Below are positions 1 to 12,580 of a stretch of DNA of 64,000 bases, piece after piece. The notes beneath the pieces are model-generated. The model did not search any database. It was given only the letters and a program-made list of their open reading frames with translations, and had not been told where the DNA came from. Positions within the stretch are counted from its first letter, which is position 1. Each line of letters begins with the position of its first letter. This DNA comes from Auriscalpium vulgare (taxonomy: Eukaryota > Basidiomycota > Agaricomycetes > Russulales > Auriscalpiaceae): positions 310,001 to 374,000 of the forward strand of contig JAHBBC010000008.1 of assembly GCA_019915015.1 (NCBI GenBank), read 5' to 3'. The position numbers and the translations under genes were made by a program.

Positions 1-111
1 GTACGCGACGCGGACGGCGAAGTTGTGCTCAACAAGGTACTTGACGACCCACGCGCCAATGTAGCCCGACGCGCCGGTGACAAGGACCTTTCCAGAGGTG
101 ATGGCGACCAT
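1..111 (-). CDS. NAD(P)-dependent reductase (extended SDR), N-terminal exon, partial
   Basis: The minus strand from the ATG at 109-111 encodes the first 37 residues of a Rossmann-fold reductase, with a glycine-rich TGASGYIGAW nucleotide-binding loop at residues 12-21. The rest lies left of the window. It is nearly identical over this stretch to the first exon of the complete gene ending at 63737, so the two are paralogues in the same orientation. Their upstream regions also look alike: both have a TTTATAGG box about 70 bp before the start. The family (dihydroflavonol-4-reductase/aldehyde or ketone reductase-like extended SDRs) reduces carbonyl groups with NADPH in the cytosol. The substrate is unknown. 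Confidence 0.85.
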   Translation of the reverse strand, partial: MVAITSGKVLVTGASGYIGAWVVKYLVEHNFAVRVAY

Positions 112-2009
112 ATTCTCAGCGGCAGATGAGGTGTAGATGTTAGTAGCAGTTGTTGCGCATTAACCAGCGTGCATCCGCCTTTATAGGCCCAGAGTTTCCC
201 CAGACAAGTGCGGCGTAGGATACAATTGAAGGATGTCACGCTGTCAGCCCTCGGCGATGACAGTCAGTCCCCGAGAGCGTCCTGGACGAACGCCTGTGGT
301 CTCTGCTCTGATGTAAACGCGTCAGCTAAGCAAAAAACAGTTAGTAATTGAACTTCAGTAGGGATATTGCGTGTCTGTGAGTCAGAGTCTGTCGGAATGT
401 GTCCCTGAGTAAGAGTTGGTCTCCTTTCCCGACCTGTCGCGGAGTCAGAGTCAGCAACCTCGCTGACTCTGCTGATTGATCCTCGTTCGGGGAGCATTTA
501 TCTGCGCTGTCAATATTGTACCGTACTAGATGCTGCATGATAAGTGCGAGATGCGTGGATCATGTGCACAGGAGGTGGGGAGATTTTTTGGGATTGTACC
601 ACTGACTCGAGCGGGTCGCAGACGCGACGCGTTACCTACATGTACACATCGGGTCAGGCAGCACGATGAAGAGTGGAGGAACGACTTACCTAGGCCCACT
701 CACTATGCATTGTGCACATCGGCGGACGTGGTGCTCGCGATCGCAGGAGGACGTCCAATGGGTGCGAGATGACGTGGCGGCGGCGATCAGCACGATTGTC
801 AAACACAATGCGCTCCGCACACCGTCTCGCCTATGCCCATGGGCCCCTGAAGGCCCTGAAGCGCACGGTCGTCTTGAAGTTGAATACAGCGCTGAAATGG
901 TTGGGAGGTAATGGTGAATCGGTGATTGGTATGTTCTAGCTGCGCGGGCGGTCCAGTGCTCGAGAGAGAGACCAATTCTCATGAGTGAGAGAAAATTCAG
1001 AATGCACATTAGATGATGATGTGGCACCCAGTACTTGCCAGAGGGTGGCCATGGGAGATTGAAGAGTTGTTATCGGAGCTGCTATAGAGAATGCGGCGTT
1101 CGGAGATTCAACTGATTTGAAGGAAAGGCTTTCGGAGATTGGACCCTGTGGTCTGCCGGGCACGGCACACCTCCGGCATGCTATCATCCGACTCCGATTC
1201 ATCCGAGTCGTCCACAAGAGTCGGACAAGACCACCGCGGACGTCCTGACTGGAACATACTCAGGATGTCTTGCATCCGTCAGGCATCTAGGCGTCACGGT
1301 CGTTTCTCTGAATGTTTGGTGGCGATGGGGCACGCCGACATCGTGACGTCGACCTACCACTGCCTACGCTCACTCTCGGCGCCATCGCTCAGCACCACTT
1401 CGACCTTGACAACACTCTGCCCGCCGTCGCCAAGCGCGAGGTGCGGCGGAAGCCTTCCCACGAGAACGCGTCGACGAAAAAACTTCCCCGAACATCGCGA
1501 CTACCACACGCCCCGGTGACAACATGTCGGCGGGCTGTCTCGCTGTGCGGGCACGCCGGGCCTGCCCAAATAAAGCTGGGCCTGCGAGTCTTGGCGACGA
1601 AAGACCACCGTGGCCTCCCTGTACTCGAGTCTCCTTGCTCCCATCTCCGGATTTATCGGGTTCGCCCTCGTCTATCGAAGCTTCAGGTGGATCGCAAGTA
1701 GGGTCGTCTCGACGCCACCAGGGCGTCTCCCTGAGGCTCCCTGAGGCCTCGATATCCTGATGCGGATGCCTAGTCCCATTTGGAAAGTCAAGTTGTTCGT
1801 GCTGGGATCGTTCACACGTCTTATTGTTCGAACTCACCATCGACATGGTTTATGCGGAAGGCCATCGGCCATTTGCGCTGTCTCCCAGCTCTAACATGCT
1901 TCCAAACGTATGTTTGACTTGGCCCTTCTGTTCCAGTTCATCTGATAGTTTTGCAGTGCTTTACGGGAAAGGCAAACCCCGATCTAGTCCACACCAAGCC
2001 TATCTTACC
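112..2009. other. Intergenic region between divergent reductase and A-T-R gene
   Basis: About 1.9 kb with no gene I can support. The first 100 bases hold the promoter of the minus-strand reductase, with a TTTATAGG box near 180-187. Short open frames on both strands lack family motifs. A plus-strand stretch around 1350-1470 has codon use that could be relic coding sequence, but I cannot name it. Confidence 0.5.
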
Positions 2010-5000
2010 ATGACTCACGAGGTGCCCCACAATGAAAGGTTCCAGCCTTTGCATATACATATTCTTTCGCGCTTGGACAGATCAATGCGAACGATTGCCC
2101 ACACCATGTACGACCTCCGCCTCCACGCCCGCGATGTCAACCCGAATCTCCAGCCCGAATACGCAGCGACATTCAGCCCACCCCCGCTCGACGGCAGCGT
2201 GTCTGTGCCGGAGGCGTTTGAGTACCACGGCCGGCACAGCGCGGAGCACACGCTGTTCGTGTATGCTGACGGCGCCGAGACGCATACCGTCTCGTATGCT
2301 GCGGCATGGCGCATGATCAGGCGCGCAGCGCGCATTGTGCGCGGGCACTATATGCGTCTGGAGGATAGATATTTAGAGCAAGCGAGGCTCGCGCCTGCAA
2401 CACACGGTCCGACGATTGGCATTCTTGCCTCTGTAGGTACGACCCGTTTTTCAAGCATCTCAAAAATTGCCCACAGAGTTAAACGACGTCCCGTTTGCAG
2501 ACAGCATAAGCTACTTCTCTGCCCTCGTCGGCACGATGCGACTCGGCCTTGTCCCCTTCCCGATCTCCGTCCGCAACTCCGCCGCCGCCGTTGCGCACCT
2601 CATCAAGAGCGCGCATATACTCCAGCTGCTCGTCTCCCCGGACCCCGCGATGCAGCGTCTCGCCGCAGAGGCTGCCGAAATGCTTGCAGAGGAAGGCCTG
2701 CAGATAGAGGTGCTGCCCATGGTGCTCTTCGACGACATCAAGGACGGAGGCGCGGGCTCGGCGACGGATGGGGAGGACTTGGAGTTTAAAAAGCTCGGGC
2801 TCGATGATGTGCTGATACTCATGCACTCTTCCGGTACGTCGATGAAGACGAAGTTTTCGTGTGTATGCTAACAGTTCCCAGGTTCGACCGCTTTCCCGAA
2901 GGTCGTCCCGTTCTCCAATCGCGCGGCTCTTCAGTGGTCGTCAGGACCACGTGTGTCTTCTACATCTCACGTTCGCAGGAGCACCTCTAATCGGCATCGT
3001 AGTCTACGGCCAAGTGAATTGCTGCGGCACCGTGCTCGGGATGCACACCGCGCCGCTGTTCCGTGAGCCCCTTCTCGCGTTCAAGATTAAATTATTTCTG
3101 ACGTAGAGCTGTTTGGCAGACGTTATGGGTTTGGACAACATCTTCAGAGCCGTGAGAATTGCTTTCAGTCTTGTTCTGCGGTGGAATAACATGAACCACG
3201 GCAGGTTTCCGTGGGCGTGGTGCTCGCGGTGTTCAAGCCATCGTCGCCGCCCGTGCTGCCCACGCCGGAGAACTACCTTGAGGCTGCGCTAGCGACACAT
3301 AGCAGCATGCTCTACTGCGTGCCTTCGTTTGTTGAGGTATGCGACACAAGTGTGCTATTCTTCTTGGTCAATATCTAACATTAACATAGGCGTGGTTCAA
3401 AGAGCCCGCGAATATCCCACGCATGACTGCCTTCAAGGCTATCGTGCGTAGATAAAAGTAAAAAAAGGATGATTGCTGACTAGCGCTGCTAGCTGTACGG
3501 CGGTGCACCGATGAACAAGACCGTCGGCGAACAGCTCGTCATGATGGGCATTACGCTCTCCCCATTCTACGGCTCGTCAGTCCCCTGACACGCAATCCAC
3601 TTCACTCGTTCACACAATCGTGCATAGGACCGAAACGGGCTGCGTCAGCATGTTCCTTCCAGCCGATATGTCGACGGTGGACCGGTGGGAATACTTCAAG
3701 CTCGCTCCGCGACTCACCCTCAAATTGCTCCCACAAGATGGGCTCGATGGTATCTTCGAAGCGGCTATCGTAGTAAGCGTTCCCTTCTCTCCCGCCTCCA
3801 CAGAACCCCTACTGATCATCTGATGTAGGAAACAGATGTGTGCCGTCCAAACGTGCTCAACTGGACGACGGACGCGGAGCTTCGTGCGTACCGCACGAAC
3901 GACCTCCTGCAGCGCCACCCCACCGAGCCGGCGCTATGGAAGATTTACGGGCGCGCCGACGAACAGATCATGCTCTCAAATGGTGAAAAGGCGCGTCCGC
4001 TCGGATCGCTCGCGCCGCTCTGTTTGCTGATGAACGCTGAACCTTGTGCGCCTAAATCAAAATAGACAAACCCTGTTCCACTAGGTACGGTCACTCGCCG
4101 GCGGCGCAATACTGATACTGATTTGGCTTTGCCTTTCTGATTCTGCAGAGGCAATACTTGCGCGCGATCCGCATATCGCAGCCGCTGTGATGCTCGGCCG
4201 CGGGCGCTTCCAGAACGGCGTGCTCGTGGAGCCGAAAAGAGAGTTTGTATTTGATCCCAGCGACGAGCGGCTGCTGGCAGCATTCCGCGAGCGCATTTGG
4301 TGCGTGTGCTCGCGGCTGTCCGAGTAGGCGAGGAGCTGATTTGTTGTACGGTGTAGGCCGACTGTGGAAAAGATGAACGCGTTCGCGCCGGCGCATTCAA
4401 GGCTCTTCAAGGAGGTGCGTCGTTTTGGGTTCGATGTGGATATGTGTTCAATATTGATATGATCCAGATGATCATGGTCAGCAGCCCCTGGAAGCCGTTT
4501 GAATACACGGTGAAGGGTACACCGCGGCGTCCCGTCGTCATCAGAAACTATGAGGAAGAGATCAACGCCCACTACGAGGCGCTGAAGGATATGTCGCAGA
4601 CGGATCTCGTGCCCCCGTCCTCATGGGACAAGCGCACGACGCTCCAGTTCGTGCGCTTGGTCGTCGCGCGCGTATTGAGGGCGACTGTTGGAGACGATGT
4701 GGATCTCTTCCAGAATGGATGCGACAGGTCAGATGGCGCACCACCTAGAGGGTACATTCATTGATGGAAGGGCTATGCATTTGCAGTCTCCAGGCCATCT
4801 CCATCGGAAACGCTCTTCTGCACGCGCTCCGCAGCACCACGACCCAGCACTTCGTCGGGGTACCCACGAATTTTGTCTACGCCAACCCGACCATCACCGC
4901 ACTGTGCCACTTCGTCACCCGGCTCCTCTCCCCGGAGCGCGCGTCCACGAGCGAAGCAGCCGATGTGCCCGCCCGCGCCCGCGCGATGCGCGCCATGGCT

Positions 5001-6385
5001 GACAAATACAGCGCGGGCTGGAGGGCGCGGTCCACCGCGTCCTCGTCGCAGTGGGCGGACACCACGCCTGCAGGCGAGGCGATCCTGCTCACTGGGACAA
5101 CCGGCCGCCTCGGGTGCCACCTCCTCGCGCAGCTCCTTACGCGGCCGTCGGTGCGCTGCGTGTACGCGCTCAACAGGGCGGCGCAGGTCCCGTTGCGCGA
5201 GCGTCAGCGCGCAGAATTCAGAAGGTGGGGACTGAATGACGCGCTGCTGGATCTGCCCGCGGTCATGTTCCTCGAGGGCGATCTGGAGAAGGAGGAGTTG
5301 GGACTGGATTCGTATGTTTTCGATCAGGTAGGGAGCCTCGAGTTTGGTATTGTGGTCACGCTACAGACTGATGGTTTCGACAGGTTCAAGCGACCGTCAC
5401 AAGTATCATTCATAATGGTAAGTGCGAGTTTGCGCACTGTGCGTAGACAGGATGCTGACAAATTAATGCAGCCTGGCGAGTCGACTTCAACCTCGCGCTA
5501 CCGTCCTTCGAGCCGCTCGTCGCCGGCGTGCGCAACCTGGTCGACTTCGCCCTCGACTCCCCACGCTCCGAGCCACCGCGCATACTCTTCACCAGCTCCA
5601 TTGGCGTCTTCATGAGTACGTCCCCAACCCAGTGTCCTCCCAGCATCGGCGCTCACATCTCGCACACCAAGATGATACTTCATGCATCTCCATCCCAGAG
5701 GTTCCCATCGCGGACCCAGAGATTTCCGTCGGCACGGGGTACGGCGAGAGCAAGTGGGCCGCGGAAACGGTGCTGTTGCGCGCCATGCGCGACACTGGCG
5801 TGCGCGTCAGTGTGGTGCGGGTGGGACAGCTGTCCGGAGACGGCATCGTGGGCGGATGGAACGAAACGGAGTGGGTTGCGGCAATGCTGCGCGGCTCGCA
5901 GCTCATGGGGTGCGTGCCCGTGCGGGACGAGGTAGGTTGCGTCGTTTGCTGGCAGGATGCTCGAATTTTAACTCCTGCTGTAGATGGTCTCGTGGGTCCC
6001 TGTCGATGTGGCCGCGGCTGCACTCCTCGACATGCTCGACAGCCCCCACCCCGTGCTGCACCTCGTGCACCCGCAGCCCGTTCCGTGGACCGTCGTCAGC
6101 GACGCGGCGTCCGCCATCCTCGGCGCCCCAGTTGTCCCCTACGCCGAGTGGGCGGCGAAGCTGCACGACGCGTACCATGCGTCCGTGGCAGACGCAGGCG
6201 CGCTGAAGAACAACCCTGTGTTCAAGCTCGTCGACTTCTTCGCGGGGATGCGCGCGCCGAGTGTGCTCAGCACGGATAGGGCGGTGGACGCGTCCAGGAA
6301 TTTGAGAGATGCGGCCGTGCTTGGGAAGGAGGATGTCGAGCGTTGGGTGGGGTATTGGCGGAACACGGGGTTGCTTGCTACGTGA
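2010..6385 (+). CDS. NRPS-like A-T-R carboxylate reductase (aminoadipate-reductase/CAR type)
   Basis: A multi-exon gene with about a dozen short introns (for example 2437-2500 and 2834-2881). The adenylation domain has the A3 core SSGSTAFPK split by an intron near 2834, a YGG...PFYGSTETG A5-like motif across 3494-3650, and YGRADEQIMLSNGEK near 3946-3990. The thiolation domain has FQNGCDSLQA, whose phosphopantetheine serine codon spans the intron at about 4727-4786. The reductase domain starts at LLTGTTGRLG (about 5089-5118, NADPH loop) and has a YGESKWAAE catalytic YxxxK near 5742. In this family an acid is activated as AMP-ester, loaded on the T domain and released as aldehyde or alcohol by NADPH. 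The frame looks intact to a TGA at 6385. The start is uncertain: ATGs at 2010 and 2085 are both in frame. The substrate cannot be read from the sequence. Confidence 0.9.
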
Positions 6386-7032
6386 GGATCGGATGTGAGT
6401 CACTCTCGGACAGGCCGGACAAGGCCTGCGACGGGTTGAAATTTATGTACGCACGCACTTGGATTATGTATCATTAATTGTACAGTACAGTCGCGTGATT
6501 GGGACATACGGCCACCAGCGCCGCGGCGTCGCTCGGAAGCAAAACATGTCAGCCCATACTACAGGCGAACGACGACACGTCACGCCCTACCGACTGAGCA
6601 GCTTTCAATAGGTAAATTCTCATCATGGTTGAGGTTAGCTACAAGTGCAGAAAAGAGGTACACCAAGTTACCTATGTCAAAATCCCCATTCCAACTCAGC
6701 CATCGTGACTTGTCGGTGATGCCACTTGAGACAAACTTGCCTCCGAGCCGATCAACGAGCGAACGAGATGGATCCCATAGGGCGCTGCAATCCTCTAGAG
6801 ACTTTCACGAGAGCACGAAAACACAAAGTGAAAACAGTAAGGACACTTCCAACATGGCTTTGGCAGGTCGTACACAGTGTCCATGCCACCGCATTGAATA
6901 GCAAAAACATAGTGGGAACAGAAACCAATATGATATGGATACATGTATTCGTATATATACAGGTAAGCGTCATGACCCCGAGTGATCCAAGAAAATCAGA
7001 TCAATATCATCCAAGATGTTGCCCGTACACGT
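6386..7032. other. Convergent intergenic region
   Basis: About 650 bp between the convergent 3' ends of the A-T-R gene and the minus-strand small gene. It is more AT-rich than the flanking exons. No gene or repeat is recognised. Confidence 0.5.
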
Positions 7033-7823
7033 TCAATTGAGTAGATCAAACTGCAAGTCGAGCTCGACCTGTTCGACAGTTTTGAGGCGTCGCACGCGCC
7101 GGCCGGCGAAGAAGGCCTGTTCCCACCGGAGCCGCGTCAGGAGTCGGTCGCCAAAAGGCGAGAAAATGCACATACGAGAACCCGTTCAATCATGACTATC
7201 ATGCGCTTGCGTGCGACGCGCGTGCTCGCTCGCCCGGACTTCACAGTGATCGTGCTCTCCCCCGTCGACGTGTCAACCTTAGTTTGAATATCGCCCCAGT
7301 CCTCGATGGTAATATTTGGCTGATGTCTTCACATCAGCGTGGAAGGAAAATGAGAGGGAAGCAAGACGTACGATGGCGAACCGAGCCTCTGCGTTCGGCT
7401 GCTGCCTTGAGTTGCAATTGTCGGCAATAACCTGACGGGGAATCAGATAGGAAAAGAAGGCAGAGAATTGGTGTCACATACTGCGATCGCCGGCGGAGGC
7501 AGACTGAACTCAGACAACAGCTTTGCTCGACCCGCCGCAGGGAGTTTGGGCTTTGCAGGGCGAGTGGAGCGATAATCGACAGTCCTCTGATGATGATTAG
7601 CATGCGTGTGTGCTTGAGACGACACTGCATGTACCATGTGCCAATCATTCGACGTCTCGCGGTAGACATGTTGATGCTGCTGAACCACGGCCGGTATTGT
7701 CGTGTTCTCCTGCGCAGAGCGCAGGGCTGACGGCGGCCAGATGGGCCTGATAGCCTCGGGATTCTCGCTGGCTGCGAGGACCCAGCTGAACGACGGATTG
7801 GGAAGAGCGCGCCGCCCAGACAT
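7033..7823 (-). CDS. Small conserved-looking hypothetical protein, 4 or 5 exons
   Basis: Minus-strand gene starting MSGRRALPNPSF at 7821-7823 and ending ELDLQFDLLN at a TGA (7033-7035). Clear GT...AG introns join four exons in frame. Donors GTATGTG, GTACGTC and GTATGTG pair with CAG acceptors; the last exon begins AFFAGRRVRRL. A fifth, 48-nt segment near 7580-7627 (GTACATG...GCTAAT...CATCAG) has all intron signals and a length divisible by three, so it may be spliced or retained. The product is about 185-200 residues. The C-terminal half is basic with alternating hydrophobic residues; there is no signal peptide or membrane segment. I do not recognise the family. It converges on the A-T-R gene. 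Confidence 0.6.
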
Positions 7824-10441
7824 CGCGAGCGACGGTCCAGAATGAAAAGAAAAGAAAATAAAAGAGAGTGGTCAACGGGGGTTCGTGAGATGCAGCGAGG
7901 GTGAAGAGGGAAGGAGGGAGAAAGCGGGGGAGAGAGGGGAGAGAGGGAGGATAGAGGGTGCGGCCATTGCAGACAGGCTAGTCGAAATGCAAGAACCCCG
8001 CGATATTGAGTTCGCGCGACGCGAGGTAACGTTTACACCGGTTTGGGATGGAGGGCGCGCGCCCGCGCGCCTCGTCTGCGACCGCGAGCGTGAACGGGGA
8101 AAGTTCAGCCAGCTCCTTCACGACGTCTTCAGCTTCTTCCATCTTGAAGGCTCGGCCACGGCACCGTGTGCACATCGTGGTGTGTGCGGAAGTTAGTGGA
8201 CATGGAGGAGATCATGTACGTTATTCGCCGACGCCTTGTGCCATCGGTGTCTGACTGGGATCGCACGGTCCAATTAGTTTGCCAGTTGTGCGTAGGTGAC
8301 TGGGTATGATTGCAGGGCAGACGCTATGCCAGTATGAACATAGGTGATGTCTTCCGGTACGGGAGTCGCATTTGAAACGAAATGCAGCCGCAAGCCTGGT
8401 ATCCTGGACGCAGGTGAGGTCAGTCAGCCTCGTCGCTTTAAACACATTGACCCTGCGAGCACTGCATTTTATCTCTCAAGGACGGCGGTCAGGCCGTCAA
8501 CGCACATCCCATGTGGTTTCTCCGCTTCGGACTGAGCCTGACCATCCTGACACCTCCTCGCCGGACCAAAACCGTTATGCAAAACAACCTACCAGCTGCA
8601 TAAATCCACCGCATCACCAACACGCGCGCCTCTCCCACACGAATCATCAACAATTGTCACACGTCACGTGAACGATAGGCTCGAGCAACGAAGGCGAGTC
8701 GGCAAGCTTTCTCGCGCGAGTCATGCCTCGGCCGCAGCATGGGAATACGCGCTGATTGCTGTGAGCAGCTCCATGAGAAAGACGGATGGACGCTGTCCCG
8801 GACCACAACCACGAAAGCGCGTCAAGACAGAAATTGGGACACGGACACGGACCGCGGCGCGAAGAGTCACCAACGCGAAGCAAGGACGCAGCAATAAAGT
8901 CCCTTGCACCGAAGGCATCCAACCAGAAGATACCGAGAAGATAAAACGAGGCGATCAGAAAGTTTGCTCACCAGCTCCATCGGCCCGTCTGATTTGCGAG
9001 GCCCGTCAGCGCAGCCGCGGGAGATGCAGCAGACAAGCCACTGCCGGACCATCCAACCCTGCGAGTGGTTGAGTCCAGCGACGCCGAAGGGTAAGCTTAT
9101 GACAAGTGCAGGAAAATACTTGCTGAGCGGTGAATCGTGATTCGCCTGCACCTACATCTGCGATGCGCTCGTGACCGACACCTCGCAACTGGGCGGCCAT
9201 GGACTCCAGCTTCTGAGGCTCCCATTTCAGCTGGCCTGGAACGAGTGGATGTCTAGCAGCGCGGGGTTGGCTGTTGCGCAGCTAATTTGATGACTGCGAT
9301 GCGTACATGGGTGTCGGCGCAGCGCGGTAGCGACGGGTAGGTTGAGGACACGACGTCGGTTGGCGGGGTACGACTGGCTTGGAAATCAGCAGGTTTGCGT
9401 CGCACACCGGTGTCGATCCGGTCCAGTGACAGAGTGCATCTATGCCATAGTCGTTGCTCAGAACCATATAGGCGAGAGGTATTGGTGATGCTCACCCGAT
9501 CGACTCTCCACTAAAACCCGTCACCACGGGCCTGACTGCTGCCCCATCGCCTCCGAGCTACACCTTGGTTTTGCAAGATTTCGCGCCTCAAACGTTTGGT
9601 GGGCCGCAACGAGTTGAACAGAGAAACGGTGAGAAACTCAGGCTGCAGGAAGGCGACGAATAGCTGCGAGACTCAGGCGAGACTGATGTTTTTGAGCCTT
9701 TCATTCAGGACGATGACCACTGGTAGGGGCAAAGATGGCAAGGCAATGGGGCGTGAAAAGCCGTAGTCTCACTGACTCAGGCTCGGCGTGGGCGCGCGGC
9801 TCTCCGGCCACTGCACGCTCCCGCAACTGCCAGTGGAAGCCTGCCAGCCCCCTCCCTTCCCTCTACATAATACTACATTGCTTTCCTGTTTTTCTTTTGC
9901 GGCGACTCTACATCACGGTTTCTCCAAATTTTGACCGGCCAGTCGCGACCTTCGGACTCCCGCCCAAAACCAGCTTGCAGGCGTACGACCTCGGTGGAAC
10001 GCGCACGACGTTGTCCTCGCTCCTGGACCCTAGCCCTGAGCCTGACCGGCCTGGCTGTAAAAACTCTCACTGGCTCTCCGACTACCCGAAGGAATGCAAA
10101 CGTCGACTCTTTGACATCCAATTCCTTCAAGTCGATCTCAATCATGCCATTCGTATTTCCACGCGCCGCAGACTGTCATCGTCATAGCGGCTGAATGGTG
10201 CTTCAAGGAGGACGTGGATCTTTCGGCCGGTGTATAGCCTGGGCTGGAGTACTCACAAAGGTGACTCGGTGCGTCGTGAATCTTTTCCCGCGCTTCTGGC
10301 AGCGATGCTAACCTCAAGGTGTTGATAGTCATGTAGATTTACCTATGGGTAAACTCCTCATTCGGGATGAAGCGACCTTGCGCCGCATGCGCAGCTGTCG
10401 TTCGCTTGTAGTATGGGCCCGCCGCTCGCCCGTGCTTTGGG
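7824..10441. other. Long stretch without a recognised gene
   Basis: The first 300 bp are the purine-rich promoter side of the small minus-strand gene. A minus-strand frame at 7978-8175 (MCTRCRGRAFKM...) is coding-like in composition but has no recognisable motif or clear partner exons. Between 8200 and 10440 I see only short overlapping frames, no RNA gene and no repeat shared with the rest of the window. Confidence 0.4.
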
Positions 10442-10720
10442 CTACAATGTTTTGCTAATCACCCACCCACCGCTCGACATCCTGAGCACTGTCGCATCTC
10501 TCAAGCTCCTCGACGCGCCCTCTCCGTGCTCACCACCGTCGGCACGGAACATCCCCGTGAAGAAGTCGACGAGTTTAGACACCGGGTTCTTTTCCTCGCG
10601 CCCACGTCTGCCGGGGATCGCCTTGGTACACGCTGCGCAGGTCGCAGGAGACATGCAGTCGGGGAGGCCGAAGACGCGGATGTGGCATCGCCGAAGACAC
10701 CAGGTGACCATATCATTCGT
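10442..10720 (-). pseudogene. Decayed C-terminal fragment of an A-T-R reductase domain
   Basis: The minus strand reads NPVSKLVDFFTGM followed by ASRSLRDATVL. This matches NPVFKLVDFFAGM and ASRNLRDAAVL at the C-terminus of the intact A-T-R gene (about 6210-6330). The segment between them is shifted in frame, and the final WVGYW region has become WVISK. Upstream on the same strand a weaker match to the HDAYHASVADAGALK region can be seen only by changing frame. No A, T or NADPH-binding core is left. This is therefore a relic of a second A-T-R gene in inverted orientation, not a functional gene. Confidence 0.75.
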
Positions 10721-12580
10721 GCCCCGTTCATCTTCGAAACCGGCTACGTAGGACCGTCGCGATCTCTGCAGGCAACTTTCGCTCACGTATCGGCGCTTTG
10801 AGGACCTAGCGTGGCTACCGCCCATCCTGCCCTTTTGTCTTGGGAACCTGGAGACGTCGAACCCTTTGTCTGTCAATTTGGAGCCAGGCGAAGTCTACAG
10901 GTTAGTCTCATCTAGGAGATAGTGCAATCTACGTGACGGTTAGGTCGACGTGCGTGCCCGCTCTCCTCCATTCTATAGCCCAGTGAATCACAATGCCCTA
11001 CCTCAGGCCCCAATCGATGTGAGTACCTGCCACTCATATGTAAGGTCTCCGTGGTGCTGACTCCGCGCGCCGGCAGCATCAAAGTGATTCTCGCGCCGCA
11101 CATCATGCTTAATCTGCGCGAAGCCATGCACGGGCCCGCGCGCATCGACGAGCGCACCGTCGACAGCCTCGCGCTGCGCGACTTCCGCCCCTCTCGCACG
11201 TAGCATCGAAGGCCCTGCGCTTCTCGTCGCGCGACGTTGTTGGTGCTCAAGCTAAGCTAGATTATTTTCTTGGGCGCTGGCGACGATGAGTCTGTATTTC
11301 ACGATGCTGCATTCGGTTACATAGGTGCTGTAGCGACTCGGGCTGATACTGTTTTGCGTAGCATGTCACAATGGGTGCACGGGTGCTAGTAACGTTAAGT
11401 GGGCCATTGTATGGTCGGATATTCGAGAATCGAGATTCATTTTGCACAATGTGTTCTCTGTTGACGCTCGCTTCTTGGATTTAGCTCGGTTCAGCGCGGC
11501 GACATATCCCTGTTGTCCTGTCGCAGACCGTCGTCCCACCCTTAGACTTTGATAGCAAGTACGAGGATCGTGCAGTCCTCGACCGCGCAGGAACCGATCG
11601 GAGGAGCACTGGCAGCGATGAAAAAAAAACAGGATACATTCACTTCACTGGCATTAGCACACCGTACAAGGTACAAATGAAACGCCGGTTTTCTCTCCTC
11701 GCGCCCTCTTTTACTTCCAGCTCACCCGAGCTTCGCGCGCACACAACGCCCCATGTGTCGGCGAAAATGACCCGAAGATCAACGAGCGAGTTACGTAGGA
11801 GTTGACTAGAGTACCGAGTGGATATAGAGGCGTGACGAGACGCCCGGCGCTGGCACCCTCAGTTGCACCGTCGGATCCGTTGTGCTCTTTGTGCGTTCTA
11901 AGGCGAGTGCGACTCGTGCATGTTGAGCGGGGGGCATCGATCCAACGCCACGGGAACGCCCCGTCGCAGGCGAGAGCGGTAGCGGCTCGGGACCTTGACG
12001 ACGCGAACGGGGCTCACCCGGGGGCGCATGGGGTGCTGCTGGGAGACACGCGGTGATGCTCGAGCACAATTGATGGGAGACGAAGGGGCACAAAGAGCGG
12101 AGGTCAGCACACTGCTGGTGGGCATCGAGATTCAACTACTCACCAGGAATCCCGACGCCAAACCAGCGATATCCCGCTCACGCGCGCGACGACCTGCGGA
12201 CGCTTCATACTGGGTGGCTTCCATCGAGACTGGGTGGGCTCGGCTGGAAAGCAGAGGCTGGATGAGCATGCGACACTGACGTCGGGATCGAAGGGCGATT
12301 GTGTGTCGCGCCGTGAGTACTCGAGTGGTCGGTCGTGGTGGGACAAGAAAAGGTGCGGCGACTGAGGCTCCACGTGTCCCATCGTTCCCCCGGGCGCCGC
12401 CTCGCGCAGCGCACGCGTCCTCACTTCAGCATCGCACCACGATCTCGTCGCATCGTAAGTCAACACGTCCCTCCTTCAGACCTGATCTTGTGCTCACTTG
12501 TCCGACAACGCCATCGGGACGCCAGATCTCAATCACTACCGTCTTCTTCGCTCATCAGGCTCTGTTTCTCGATCCGACTG
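10721..12580. other. Intergenic region with possible gene debris
   Basis: A short plus-strand stretch at about 11075-11203 ends in a stop and includes ILAPHIMLNLREAMHG. It resembles the cytosolic tail of basidiomycete multi-pass proteins (DUF6533-like), but there is too little to call. The remainder up to 12580 has no supported gene; the last few hundred bases should hold the promoter of the NLR gene. Confidence 0.3.

Noticed and set aside
8647..9200. Overlapping 80-130 codon frames on both strands
   Set aside because: No motif, no consistent splice pairs and no similarity to other parts of the window.
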